Positions 45,411-58,190 of a stretch of DNA of 64,000 nucleotides are shown here, piece by piece. The DNA comes from Erythrophleum ivorense (taxonomy: Eukaryota; Streptophyta; Magnoliopsida; Fabales; Fabaceae): positions 20,737,286 through 20,801,285 of the forward strand of contig JAIUCV010000007.1 of NCBI GenBank assembly GCA_026724425.1, given 5' to 3'. How positions within the stretch are numbered: position 1 is the first letter of the stretch; each line of letters starts with the position of its first letter. Both the position numbers and the translations under genes were made by a program. The notes under the pieces were generated by a model that saw only the letters and a program-made list of their open reading frames with translations, was not told where the DNA came from and made no database searches.

Positions 45411-46042
45411 TATTAGGAAAAATATTTCTAATTATCATTGAAGAAATATTTCAATCAAAATTATGTAAATCAACATTAAACAGACATACATAATTACAAT
45501 TTAAGAGAATTAAGCAAAAGCAATTCAACAAATAAAAATATCTCTAGTCATGCTATTTGTTTTTCTATGTAGAAGGCTTTTCAGCAAATTGAACTTTTCA
45601 GATTTGTGAATTAAGACAGTAGAAAAAGGATAAAAGGGAATTGTTAATCAGCGGCATTTTTCTGGCAAATGTAATGATTAGAGTAATGATCTCTCAACAA
45701 GAAAAATCATTATCTACTAAGAACCCTCTCAAATTTCAACTGATAAATCTGATGACCCTTCCATGAAGGGATGCCAATTTATAGAACTTAAATAACAATT
45801 TAATATCTCCATTAACCAACCAAAGCAGAACTAGCAAAACTAACTTTCCAAAAAAGAAGAAAAAAGGAAAGACCACTAATCACAATATATTTCAAAATTT
45901 AAAATGCAAAACAAAATGTGGAATACCATAATTTATCTTTATTTAAAATATCCCAATATATCAACATGATATAAAATATCCTAATATATCATTATTTAGG
46001 ATATTCCAATATATCAATTAAATTTAAAATAATATTTTAGCA
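45403..46042 (-). mobile_element. Copia element 3, 3' LTR
   Basis: On the minus strand a purine tract (TTAAGTAGGAGAA, 46043-46055) is followed by TGCTAAAATATT at 46042 and about 640 bp of AT-rich, ATATCC/GGATAT-rich LTR sequence. The low end is placed at a TG near 45403 and is uncertain. The element continues upstream at higher coordinates; its 5' LTR is not in the window. Confidence 0.5.
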
Positions 46043-46055
46043 TTCTCCTACTTAA

Positions 46056-46587
46056 TGGGTCTGAATATGATTTGCCAGTTAGTATGTTTATTAGTAAATT
46101 AAACACATATTACAAGAATCATAACTATAAGTCCTTTGAAAGAACAAGTATAAGATTTCATGAATTACTTGTAACATGTCTTTAGATTTATGGGATATCA
46201 AATTTTATGAATAAATCTCAAATGTTTATTACTCTCACAAAATGTATATGACAAAAATTAAAGACAACAAATCATAATTCGAATTTCATTACTTAAATGT
46301 ACCTCAACTAAACTATCAATAACTTAGTATGGTCTAAGTCTTCATATGAGACATGATTCTTAAACTCCTTTAAATACATGTTATTAGTTAAGGGATCTTC
46401 ATTTCTTGTGCATTCTTTGACCATTTGACTTTTTATAATCATAGCATCACTTAATGGGCTCAAAATGAAACCATATTTTGAAACTCAATGATGAAACTTT
46501 TCAATCAAGTTACCTTGTGAACTTGCCTCAAAACAAGACATAAATTCAACCTTCCATGATAGAAGCAACAATCAATAACTGCTTAGT
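46056..46587 (-). pseudogene. Copia element 3: RNase H C-terminal relic
   Basis: The minus strand reads KQLLIVASIMEG (family KQxxIAxSTMEAEF, which includes a catalytic acid) at about 46580-46540, and further downstream disrupted traces of the CDNxAA, GxxxHIxxKY and C-terminal blocks. Many stops. It is cut at 46587 by LTR D. The RT portion lies at 61400-62560. Confidence 0.55.
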
Positions 46588-48432
46588 TGTCACACCCTCA
46601 ATACATGGGTATGACCGGCACGGAAGGTGACCAGTTAGACCTTTCGCAAGCCTATCCACAAAAAAAAATATGCCAAATATTCAAAGAGTATTTCTATAGT
46701 TTAATGTTAAATGATAGAACCAAGCCATTCAATGATGAAATATACTTGCATAACATATATATTTGGTTATAGGTGACTTCTTGTATTTTAGTAGGGTCTC
46801 CCCTATAATTAGGACTTTCTAAAATCTTTGCAATTAGCCCAACCAATATAATTACATGCAAAGAGTATCCTACTATTAGTTCAGACCAACATACAACAAT
46901 ATCTAGGGGTGGGGGAGCCTATTTGTGGTTTAATGGAGCTACATACAACATTTTACAATACAAAATAAATTCCAATTACATCAAAAAAATATGCCCACAC
47001 TGTAATACCATAATGTCTTAGCTCATTCCATGCTATCTTTATACTGTATATCAATAAATACATATAAGTGGCAAGAAAATGACATTAAAATATTGATTAT
47101 TTTTGTTCTGCGTCGCGTATAAAAATTCTGTTCCGTGCCATGTGAGCCAAGTGACCCCATACTATACTTTCCCATATTTAATTACATGTATACAACTCAT
47201 TTGCATCATAAAATCATGCCCACAACTCATGGAAACCGAAATGGAACTTAGAATATAGAGGTTTATTTTCGGCCAGATTTGACCCCTTTCTGGCCCAACT
47301 TCGAAAAATCATAACTAATTCTAAAAAAATAAAAATCACCCATTCTTGGATATTTTGGAAAGTTACGGATGTCTAATTCATAATACAAATATGCACAGAC
47401 CATAACACCTATCACAAAGGGCGTTTGACATCCGAAAATGTTCAGAGGTCAAACTGCCTCCTGATGCTGTCACAAATTCTACAGCAAGTTTTGAAAATGT
47501 CCAATTAATTCCACAAAAATCCAATCTATGCAAATGATACCAATATGGAAAGCTGTAGATGTTAGCTAGAGGGAAAAAATACTTTCAGACCAGTTCATGT
47601 AGCCCAAGTCTCGAAATTCAATAGAACAGTAAATCAGGTCGGGTAAGGGTCCTGATACTGGACAGAATGTTCAAAACTTCATATCTCCCTCTCTAGAACT
47701 CCAAATGAGGTGCTTCCAGTTGGAACAAATCACTGTAAATGTCTAGTTTCTCTGTATAAAATTTTGTGGCAATTAGACATCATTTGCCCTCATGAATGAC
47801 AGAATTCAATTTCGGACCAGTGCTACAGTACCAAGGACCAAAACTAGAAAAATTTCCAATTTCAACAATTTGCTAAATATTCCACAGACCTCAAAAAATT
47901 ACCAACTTTAACTTCTCAAAAAGCTCTCAATAAGCTCTAGATGCATGTCAAACTTCAGGTCAATAAGAGTTCATTTGGACAAAAAGTGACATAGCCTCAT
48001 GAAATGGTCATTTTTGCTTCCTACCAAGAGTCACTTTGCACCAAATGGCCTTTTCTTGACTTTGGCACCTCTTGGGCAAGTTTCAAAGCACAAATATGAC
48101 TTGTGGAGACTACCCAAGTGATCCCAAATCTCATGTATCACATTTTGGTCTCTCAACATGTATTTATGCATAGTTACATCAAGCCATCCAAGAGCCAATT
48201 TGTACAATACTATTGATTTAGTGTCATATAAAGTCTACATCATATTCATAGATCATTTTACACTTGTCCATGGTCTTACATCACAAAAAAATTACATACA
48301 TCATCACTTTAACATTTAACCGCCATTTAAAGTACATAATACACTAAAACAAAGATATTCAATGTCCTTGGCTTGCATCTCCTTGACTTGGAACACCACT
48401 TAGACAATTCAAGGATAAGGGAGAAAGGGGAG

Positions 48433-48451
48433 TGAGATTCCAAGAATCTCA
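48433..48451. other. LTR stem-loop, copy D
   Basis: TGAGATTC, loop CAA, GAATCTCA; arms identical to Gypsy F and E. Confidence 0.75.
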
Positions 48452-48576
48452 ATAGCTCACACATCCATTCACACCACATTCAAGGGATACATATACCAAA
48501 TGCATAACTATACAAGCATAAAGTGTGCAATAAATTCCATTCCATGCCACATTCACATGTCAAGCTTACTTTCATG

Positions 48577-48760
48577 CTCTAGGGACTTTTGGTTTAGCCT
48601 CACCCCATTTCTAGGACTTTTGGATTTGCCTCACTCTTGGCCTAGGGACTATTTCTTTGCCTCACCCATTCAAGGGACTTTTGGCCTTGTCTCACCCATG
48701 CCATGAGACTTTTGGCATCTCCTCACCTTCATCAAAGGACTTTTGACATCACCTCACCCT
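48577..48760. repeat. Tandem repeat block in LTR D
   Basis: Six or seven imperfect units of GGGACTTTTGG...(G)CCTCACCC, the complement of the unit in the Gypsy F LTRs. Open stretches here (48500-48706) are translations of the repeat, not genes. Confidence 0.8.
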
Positions 48761-51700
48761 TATGAGCCCTTTCCACAACCAAAGTCATTCAAGACAACCC
48801 ATTGGTACCAATGCACAACAAGGATCAAGTGGCATGTTATCAAGCATCAAGAATGCATGCAAGCACACTAAGACATACATATGCACACAAGAATGCAAAG
48901 AGAATGAGATGGAGAGCTACCTTTTTATTTATGCAAGCTCACTTTGCAATTTCTTTCCCCTCCTTGGTTTCACAAGAGCACTTAGGTGGAGTAAGGTTCT
49001 CTTGACCTAGATATCACAAACATCACACAATTACACACTTGAAGCAAGCCAAGACACTAGGTTCACTCTTAAACACACACTTGGTTCCATAATGGGTATA
49101 TTAGTTCCATAAATGGTCCATTGAAGCAACTCATATCATCTAAGTTCTAGGCTCCATTCTCTTGTTATTTCTAAACTTCTTGGACTCATTTAAGGTCCTT
49201 GGAGCCATCACATATTCAATTGCACCATTGAAAGACTAAGTTGCTTCATAAGGCACCATTATGGACACCATTGTCCCATCTCCCAACCTATGGATCCTAA
49301 ATTTTTTCCAATGGTTTCTCCCATCTTCTAACATCATATAAAGTCCCAAACCAAGGATAGAACAAATTAAAACATCCCCTAGCCTAATGAACCTAGCTTG
49401 GCCGAAAGATGCACCATAATGGAGGTTCATGGACTTTGTGATTTTTCCTTGATGGGAGAGCCACTTGGGAGGCTTTCTAAAGGTCTTAGGAGATCAAGGA
49501 AACATTCAAATAGCCAAGGAGACATTCACACAAAATCAGATTTTGCAAAACCTTAGAAAACACTACACTTTTCTAACTTGTTTTCTATTGGTTTTTCTTG
49601 GAATTTCTTGCCATATTCCATCTCCCCATGGCCTAAAACCTTTATTCCTTCCTTGTATTTGGACAGAACATCCTCCCCTCCTTTGGTTCTGTTCTTGGCT
49701 AAAAGACACTCAAAGGGAGGGGGAAGAGAAGATGCAACAACAAGCAAAGATTACCTAGGATTCAAGTGAGCTTTCAAGTGTTTTTCTCCTTTATTCTCTT
49801 CTCCTTGGCAAATTCAAAATTCTCCCCTTAGGTCTGGGTCAAAAATAGAACCAAATCATTCAAAAAATCCATGGAAAGAAAGGAGAGAGAGAGGAGAACA
49901 AGATTGGAAGAAGATGGAGCAAGAAAATCCATGAAATTACCTAGTTTCTCCTTGGTTTTCTTCCTCTTTTGATGCACCTAAGGAGCTGCTATTTTTTCTG
50001 TAAATTGGGCAGAAGAAGTCGTGCTCAATAAAAGGGAGAAGATGGAAGAAAAGTGTGGAAGTGCTTAGGACATTCTAGAAGCTTTTATTTCCAATTTTGC
50101 CCTTCTGTAATGGCAATTTCGTTTCGGCTTCGTTTTAACTCCTTTTTTAGAACCGTCTTTTTCATTATAAAATTTAGGTTCCCAATTTAATAAAATGCCT
50201 TTGGAATCACTCAATTTGGAGCTAAAACCTTACCAAACAAACCAGTCAAAGTTTTGGTCAACCAACGTTGAAAAATATACACCGGAAGGGCTTTACCGGT
50301 CCCGGGGCTTCCTATAGTTTTTGGGGCCTCTGAGAACCTTGGGCAATTCAAAACTTTCATTTAAAAATCCCTCCTATGTGGTTTTTCAAAAGTTGCACTT
50401 ATTTACGAAAATGTCATTACGTTTCGTCAGTTTTCGTCGCAAATTATTTCTCAATCCTAACTCCGTTTTTCTTTCCGTCTGAGCCTAGATTTATCATTTT
50501 TAGGAGTCTTGGATTCTACCCAAATTTTTTGGGACATTGTCTAGGTCATTTCCGATGACTTACTTTTACATGGCTCATTTCGTCATTTTACAAAAATTAC
50601 GTTCGTTACACACACGAATAGTGTAACATCCTAAAAATTAATTAAGGTGTTAATCATGGATTTGGGTTGATTAAGAAAAATTAATATAAAATAATTGGGC
50701 AAGTTATGTGAATGAGAATTATAGAGAGATAAATTATTTATATGGGTTTGAGATTTAATTGGGTTAGAAACTTCATCTAGGCCTAAATTAAATTAAGTAG
50801 GCCATGGTTAGAGACTAATTAAAATTTGGTTTAATGAGTTAGAGACCCAAGACCCAACTTACATAAGTTCTTATAATTGGCCTAACAACCCTCATGCAGA
50901 CCCAAATCAAATGAATTCTTAAAACTTGGCCTAACGCAATCAAAATTCTGCAGCCCAACTAATGAAATATGGCCCAACAAGCATAAAATCTAAACCCATA
51001 TAGACTTGGGCCTTTGGGTCAACTTATAATCCAATTAGGACCTAACTTAAACCCTCCAAAATCATTTTAGCCACCCCCCATTCTGCAGAACCACAAGAAA
51101 TACAAACACAAATTCGGAGGTCCAAAGGGGAGACTAGGGTTAGTAGCAAAATTCTATCATTTCCCACTCCTAAAGCAAGATTCAGCTAAGATAATAGTTA
51201 TATAACTTAATCCTCCCCTCTTTCTCTTCAATTTGACCCGATTGGCTTCTTATTTAGAACACTTTCACTTACACCCAAAATATGAAACTTGCTATTTGAT
51301 GTTTCCATAGTGAAATTTCGTAGGTTGAGGTTAGGGGTGTTATTAGGTAAGTATAAACTCTTCATTTTGATGTATTTTCTATTGGTTTAAGACTCCCATA
51401 GTAGACTTATAGTATGAGCTTTAATTTTGTGTGAATTTTCCTAGGGTTTGAAGTGATATTTTGATGTTTCTGGTTTAGGGAAGGCAAAACTCGAAATTTG
51501 AAACTCTTGGTGATTGGGTAGGTATCCCTTAGGTAACTATTGGTAATTTAATTCTTTGAGCATTGGGTTATTACCATAAACGATGAATGGGATAGTAATG
51601 GATTGATATAAAGTGATAATTTTCTGATATTATGATTATAGGAGGATTTTGGTACTGCTGTTCACTTCCTAATTTGTCTACAAGTGAGGTAACTGAGGCT

Positions 51701-52120
51701 CATGCTAATTCCATGCATATGTTAGTTTTAATTTTGTATTTGTTGCATGATTATGATTTTGAATGCTAAATGAATTAGTTGGCTATCTGTTATATGTAAT
51801 TGGACCTTGTGAGTCTATGGTGGAGCTGTGGTGCGGTTACCACCTATGCATGTGCTTTGATCAGACACCGGGTTGTGATCAGACCCCAGATGTACTAAGC
51901 CCTGGTTGTGCTCATTGGGGAGTAGGTGTCGTAGACGGGTCTCTCCAGGTGTTATTGGCCTTTAACATGTGGAATTATGATTGCTAGTATGGGATAGTAA
52001 TCATAAATAGCCTAATTGTTTCATTTACTGATATGGTTAGTATATTTTCTAATGCTTATATGAAATCATGCATATATACTAATTAAACTGGAATATATGA
52101 ATGAAATTTGCCTTAGTTAC

Positions 52121-52136
52121 TGAAATTTACATCTCA
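52121..52136. other. LTR stem-loop, copy B
   Basis: TGAAAT, loop TTAC, ATCTCA; one arm position differs from a perfect stem (a G to A change). Confidence 0.5.
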
Positions 52137-52800
52137 TCCTGTTTCATGGGATCATACTTTCAGGTGAAGGCTCTTCAGGTAAGGATAAGGGAAAGCAAGT
52201 GGATGAAAATCTATGAGCTCTGACCATGTATAGAGAAGGCTACACTTGGGCTAATCTGAGTAAAGTAGATGCAATTTTGTTATTCTTTTTGTAGCATCAT
52301 CATGTAATCATGTTGCCAAGTGTAGGAGTTTTATATTTCAATCGCGTAAGATGTAACTATTGAGGAGTTAGGCTTCATTTTACTTTGGTATTAGATGTAT
52401 GAACTTATAACATCTATTATGAACTATGTTGAACCCATGATATGGTTTACCATTTGGGAAATGTAATTATGTGATACATTGGATGTAGACTTGAACTAGT
52501 GATGCATGAAATCTTTAATAGAATATATATTTGAATGATAATTGTTGGTAACTTATGCAATTCTTGCTGTGATTAATCTATGAATTTGCTGATATAGGGT
52601 AATTGGATTAGTAGGAGTTAATGCTTAAATCTTGAACTAGTAATGATAGATAAGTTAGATAAACTAGGTGAATGAAAACTACTAGAGCCCTACAAATTAA
52701 GGTAGAATAGTCCTAGAGTATCTCTAGGGGTAGAATTAGAGTGCATGAGATGAAATTTGGAAGATGTAGTTGCAGGAGGGGGTTACGCTGCGGCTAGGAA

Positions 52801-55727
52801 TGTGACACCTTAACCTCTAGCTCATACCCAACGTGCCCTCTAGCCCATATGGCAATGCGGAACTCATAAGGGAGACACTTTCTCTACCTTATGCTTTCTT
52901 TCTCTATGGCACTATGTGTGGGTAGAGCTCCACTTAGAAGTAATATGGACCGGTTGAGCTCTCTCTCTGATTCCTCATGCTCAATTCCTCTATTGAGACT
53001 TGTTTCAATCCCCACTATGTGCTTAAAACTCATGGAAAGCAAAAAGGGATTGGAGACATGCATTTTCGCTATGGGCAGATTTTGCTTCATTTCTGGGCTA
53101 ACTTTGGAAATTCATAACTAAATGCAGAAAAATCGTATCTGCATGATCTGGGTCATTCTAGAGATCTTGAGCCGTCTACTTCATGCTAAAAATACTTAGA
53201 AGTCTCAATCTCTCACTCATTCTGCGTTTGACATCGAAATAGTTCACTGGTCAGAGGGGGTTTCTTTACTGTCACAGTTTACTGATATGGACTTTGAAAA
53301 TGTCTAACTAATTCCACAAAAATCCAATACCCATAAACTGTATCTCTATGGAAAGATGTGGATGTTAGCTAGAGGAGAAAAATATCACCAGATCAGTTCA
53401 CCTAGCCAATTTCCCGGAAACCGATGAAACAGTACCTCGGGTCTGGTTGGGTGTCTGATTCTGGGCAGGAACTTCGAAATTGCATAACTTCCTCTCTAGA
53501 CCTCTAAATGAGGTGCTTCCAGTTCCTACAAGTCACTGTGACTATCTAGTTTCTGTGTATAAAATTTCGTAGCCATTGGACTACTTTTGCCCCTCGGATG
53601 ACATGATTTCAAAACTGACCAAATGAACAGTGATTTTCTGAAATCCGAATTTCTGATGTCAACTTTGAATGCTCATAGAAAATGCTATAGACCTCTAAAT
53701 GACATGAACTCTATCTTCCCAGAAAGCTCTCAACATACTCTAGTTCCATGTCAAATCTCATGGCTAGAAGAGGTCATATGGCTATTCTATGACATCATGT
53801 GCAAAATGGCCATTTCTTGGCCAAAAGTGTGGCTAATGGGGTCCAATCTTAAGTTTTCTACTTCTATGACTCTTTGAGCACATGAGAAAGCATCTATAGG
53901 AGCTATCAATCATGCCTCAAGTGTCTAATAACTCAGATTGGGGAAACTCACTACCCCATGCCCACTTATGCACCCATATTTACTAGGCTATCATTGGTTC
54001 TTTCTCATTCAACCATGCTCTTTCATTCATCATAAATCTCATTCTCATACATTCATCATTAATATATACATGGTTTTACAAAACTATGAGGAACTATATC
54101 ATATACATCATTTACATCTCATAGCTCATGTACAATGTGTTACAAAACTTTACATTCTTCTTCATCTCTATCCCTAGCCTCATGCTTGTTGGTGGTTGCT
54201 CCCATCCCTTATCTCACTTGGGCCACCTGGCATGGTTGGATGGTGGAGAGGGGGGGTGAGATTCGGAGAATCTCAGTAGTTCAACTCTCATTCAAACATA
54301 CATATATTGCATGCAACAAGTCTCATTATGCATGTATGGCATGTTAGCATATAAAATATGATGAAAAACATTTAAAACATGTGAAATGGCCATGGGTAAC
54401 ATTCAAGAGTTCGTTGAGTACTTGGATCGGCCTCACCCCTTCCCTTATGGCTTTTGGATTTGCCTTCCCATACTTTAGAGGTACTTAGACTCACCCTTAC
54501 TCTTTGGGAGTCAACCTCACTTTTGGGAGACATGGCTCAACCAACTTAGGGCTTCGGCTCATCCTCACCTTGGCTATAGGGTTATTGGCTTTTCCATTTC
54601 CTCAAGCAAACCAACAATCATTTAAAATATCATCTCAATCATAACACATAATCATGCTAACACACTTCTCATAGCTCATATCATTCATACACACAAGCAA
54701 GACAATGTAAACACACAATTATGCATGAGAGAAAGTGGAGAGAACTACCTTACTAGCTAGTCTCAACTTGCTCTGTCAATTGATTCCTCCCTTGCTGATT
54801 TCACTACACCTCTAGATGGGAGAGTTTCCTCTTGAGCCTAACCACACAAAAGCATGGAATTAATACCTTACTACCCAATTCTTACGTTAGGGATTACTTC
54901 TACTCAGCTCTACTGAGCTTCTCACTCTAGGTTTCTTCCTCACTCTAGGGTCCATGAGCTATCCTCTCTCTTTGTTCAACTCTTACACTCTTAAGAGAAG
55001 GAAAAGCAAGATAGAGAAGACTATATACTTCTAATCTCTCTCAAGAATGGTTTCCCACTCTCTCTCCTCTGAACCAGACTCAAGACCTAACCATTTCTAT
55101 CATCTGAACCGTAGGAAAGAGGGGAAAAGGGGAGAAGGGCAACTTACTAAGAGGAAGTCATGAATATTCATACCTTTCTTGTGCTTTCCTCTTCTCTTCA
55201 GCTTCTCACTCTCTCCTCCGCCCTTTTCTCTCTCCTAAGACGAGTTAGAGTCGGTTAGAAGAAGAAGGAAGAGATTTGGAAGTCTTTTAAAAAGTCAAAT
55301 TCTCTTTTTCTCGCTTTTCTGGACCGCTCTCGCTATAGCGAGTTAGTGACCTCGCTACGGCGAGCTCGTGTCTATTCCAGACTTCTGCCTTCGCTATGGC
55401 GCCGCTACGGCGAGATCGTGTCTATTCTCGACCTTCGCTATGGCGTCGCTATGGCGAGATCGTGTCTGTTCCAGACCTCTGCCTTCGCTATAGCGTCGCT
55501 ACAGCGAGCAACTCCCTGGTCTCTATATGGAATGCCGCACTCGCTATAGCTAGGAACATCTTCGCTATTGCGAGGAGGCATTCTCGCTGTGGCGATTCCA
55601 TTTCTCGCTATGGCGAGAAGACTTAGAAAATTCTCAGCTCTTCGAAAATTTTCCAGCTTCTCTTTCCCTTTCCTTTTCTCATTTTCTTTTCTATTTTCTT
55701 TTTCTTTTCTTTTTCTTGGCTGTTACA
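52801..55727 (-). mobile_element. Solo LTR E nested in B, target duplication AGGAA
   Basis: On the minus strand TGTAACAGCC...AGGTGTCACA, 2927 bp, with perfect AGGAA duplications (52796-52800 and 55728-55732). Related to Gypsy F and D: similarity at 53460-53580, stem-loop at 54257-54275, degraded GGTGAG-type tandem block 54425-54575, and an array of CTCGCTATAGCGAG palindromes near its 5' end (55325-55620). Open stretches at 55346-55894 are translations of that array. Confidence 0.9.
54257..54275. other. LTR stem-loop, copy E
   Basis: TGAGATTC, loop GGA, GAATCTCA; arms identical to F and D. Confidence 0.75.
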
Positions 55728-56508
55728 AGGAAGGTCTCGCTGCGGGAAAGAGTGTGATAGAGGCGAGGAGAGCTACAGCGCGAGGGATCTCACCACGGCT
55801 CAAAGTGAAAATGTTACCCAGGGAAGGTGACAGAGAGAAAACTCATTGCGGCACAACATGTCCCACTGCGGCTCAAGTCGAGGAAACTAGGTAAAGAGTG
55901 TCCAGTAGCTAGTCTCGCTGTGGCGCAAGTGTATCCCACCAAGACGAGAATCGCGGGACTTTGAATAGTAGATGAGGTATTTCCACCATGGCTCTACATA
56001 GACTTGTCGCGGCGAGGGTCCAACTCGCCGCGGCGAGATTCGTGTGAGCTACCCAATAAGATTCCTAAGAGTAACTTAGCCACAAGACGAAAGGTCGGGG
56101 CTGTGGCGCAGAGTAAAAAACTTACTTTTTGAGTTCTAATAACTAACTTAGCCACGGCGGGAGAGTTTCAAGTCGCGACAAAGGTTCCCAAACTCCTACC
56201 TTTAGCTTAGAAACCTCGGTTTCTCTAATATAAATACTAAGGAATGATGTAGGAACACTTATAGGGAATTTTTGTGTGTTGGAATTGATGGATGGGTGAA
56301 TCACAAACCCCTCATGATAGTGCAATTTCTCTTGTGCATTCTTACATTTGTAGTTGTATAGTTAATGACCCTAATATTATCAAGGTTTAAATTTCCCTAT
56401 ATTTTCATAATATATTTAATTGTAATGATTCTAAACCTTGATTATTAATCATTAATCATGTATTTAACCATAATTACCATGATTAAAAGTTAGGGTCGTC
56501 ACAAATAG

Positions 56509-58185
56509 ACATAAGGCTTACCAAGAATGAAGAAGATAACCAATCTTAAGCTGTTGGAGAGTGATCAGGCTCAAACCTACTATTAAAACAAATTATAAAT
56601 AAAAGGAGTGAGATAAATGATCAATGAGTAAATAAGGCTAACTATAATATATAAGAACATTTGGCATTAAAATCTTATTCAAAACAGCAATTCAACAATT
56701 AAAAACTTTGAAAACGATGATTAAAAAAAGATTTTTCCAATAAAATCATTCATCAAACATATTTGAAAGCATCTAATTAGTACCAATTAAGCCAAACACA
56801 AAGCACACAGTTCGCGAGGGTAAGTAACACATATGTTGACCAATTTGCTTGTGAAAGTCAAAATAGATCCGCATATGGTGGCCAACCACACAGGGCTATC
56901 AACGCTCCCGCTAGCTAGGGTAAATATCATAATGCACTATGGCTAACCACTACTACAGTTAGCTATAGGGTTTTGATATTGATAACTTTTTACTAGAGAA
57001 TCATCTCATAACATATACTCGAAGTAATTGAAAATTGAAATTTATGTATACTTGTAGGCTGAACACATGTCAGCATATATCATTAATATTCTCATTTATA
57101 GAAAAGAAAAATCCAGAAAGCAAACTTTAAAATTTTTCTAATTAATAGAGGCAGTTGTCATCATTGGTGTCTATACTCCTAACAGTCAAAAACACTTGAA
57201 TAGATATCCAATTGATTAAATAATCATATACATATTCAATAAGATTAATACATTTAAAAAAGGAATGTTTAATTAGAACTCTTGAAATGAAACATACAGT
57301 CAGCATTATTTACTCACTTCTTAAAATGATATAGGGAAGCTTCCTATCATAGACTTCACTAACTCCTTAGCCATGGCTAACTCATTAAAAACCCTATGAC
57401 AACGATTCACAATATTTTGGTTTTTGGATAGCTCTAAATTGCCTTTATATTATTTTTTTTACCACTAAGATCTCACACATTGTTCATTATAAATTTTCCT
57501 TTTCTAATTCCTGTATATGATCAATCATTACTTATAAACTCTGTCTTAAAGGAGTTAAACATTTCTAAAGATTTATATGTTCCTAAATGCCTAACTTGAA
57601 GATCTTAACTTCTCTTTGCTTAATAATAATTTTTTTTATACTCTAAAGGTTTAAAACACTAATAAAAAAATTGACAAAAATATAGCTCTAAGAGTTTCCA
57701 TTTACCTTTTTACACTTCCACAGCTACCCCTCCTTAACCAAGCTCTAAAACAAGAGCACCCACATCGCAAAAAAAAAAATGGCTCTGCTGATTGAGAATC
57801 AAGGGGAAGCAAAAGATAAAACCAATACAATCTTACACACTTTCTTTTCCCTCTCTTGGTTCTCTACGCGATCTAGCCGAGACACACACACAAGAGCATC
57901 CACATTCCCCCCTCTTAGCTATGTTTGATCGAGAATTAGAAGGAGGAATAGACATAATAGAATTTGAGCCCAAAGGGAGAGTAACCACACACCAAAAACA
58001 AAAGAGAACTTGAAGAATTTTAAAGGCACTTGACCATCAACGAATGGGCTGAACTATTTTAGACCAGAAACCATGCCAAAGAAAAAGGAATATGCATAAT
58101 AAATTCAAGGCAAATAGAAAGGAAAGGAGACACACCAAAACAGTGGGGAAGAATGAAGAGATACGGACACCAGGAAATAACAATG
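56509..58185. other. Unassigned repeat-like sequence
   Basis: No protein domain. The GC-richer text around 56810-56960 and the C-rich leader-like region 57840-57930 resemble parts of another LTR family, continuing after solo LTR C to about 61390. It separates the RNase H and RT parts of Copia element 3. Confidence 0.35.
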
Positions 58186-58190
58186 GGCAT

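Larger units (their letters stand above)
46588..50610 (-). mobile_element. LTR D, probable solo Gypsy LTR (4.0 kb)
   Basis: On the minus strand it begins TGTAACGAACG (50610) and ends GGGTGTGACA (46588), with no coding sequence. The region 47270-47990 is clearly related to the Gypsy F LTR (21380-21470 and around). It carries the GGTGAGGC/AAAGTCCC tandem block (48577-48760) and the stem-loop (48433-48451). Expected flanking duplications do not match (TTAGT against CACAC), so it may come from recombination between different copies. Confidence 0.7.
50622..56503 (+). mobile_element. Solo LTR B (A/B/C family) with nested LTR E, target duplication AATAG
   Basis: TGTAACATCC...GGGTCGTCACA flanked by AATAG at 50617-50621 and 56504-56508. 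After subtracting the nested LTR E and its duplication, 2950 bp remain, the same length class as A and C, with the shared CACCGGGTTGTGATCAGACCCCAGAT-type block at 51860-51895 and the stem-loop at 52121-52136. Its palindrome array near the 3' end is where E inserted. Noncoding. Confidence 0.88.

Noticed and set aside
48577..48760. Regularly spaced repeats resembling a CRISPR array
   Set aside because: Units and spacers are both imperfect, the context is a plant LTR, and the same block occurs in related LTRs.
55346..55894. Three overlapping plus-strand open frames rich in Arg/Tyr
   Set aside because: They translate the CTCGCTATAGCGAG palindrome array at the 5' end of LTR E, and one runs across its border into B.
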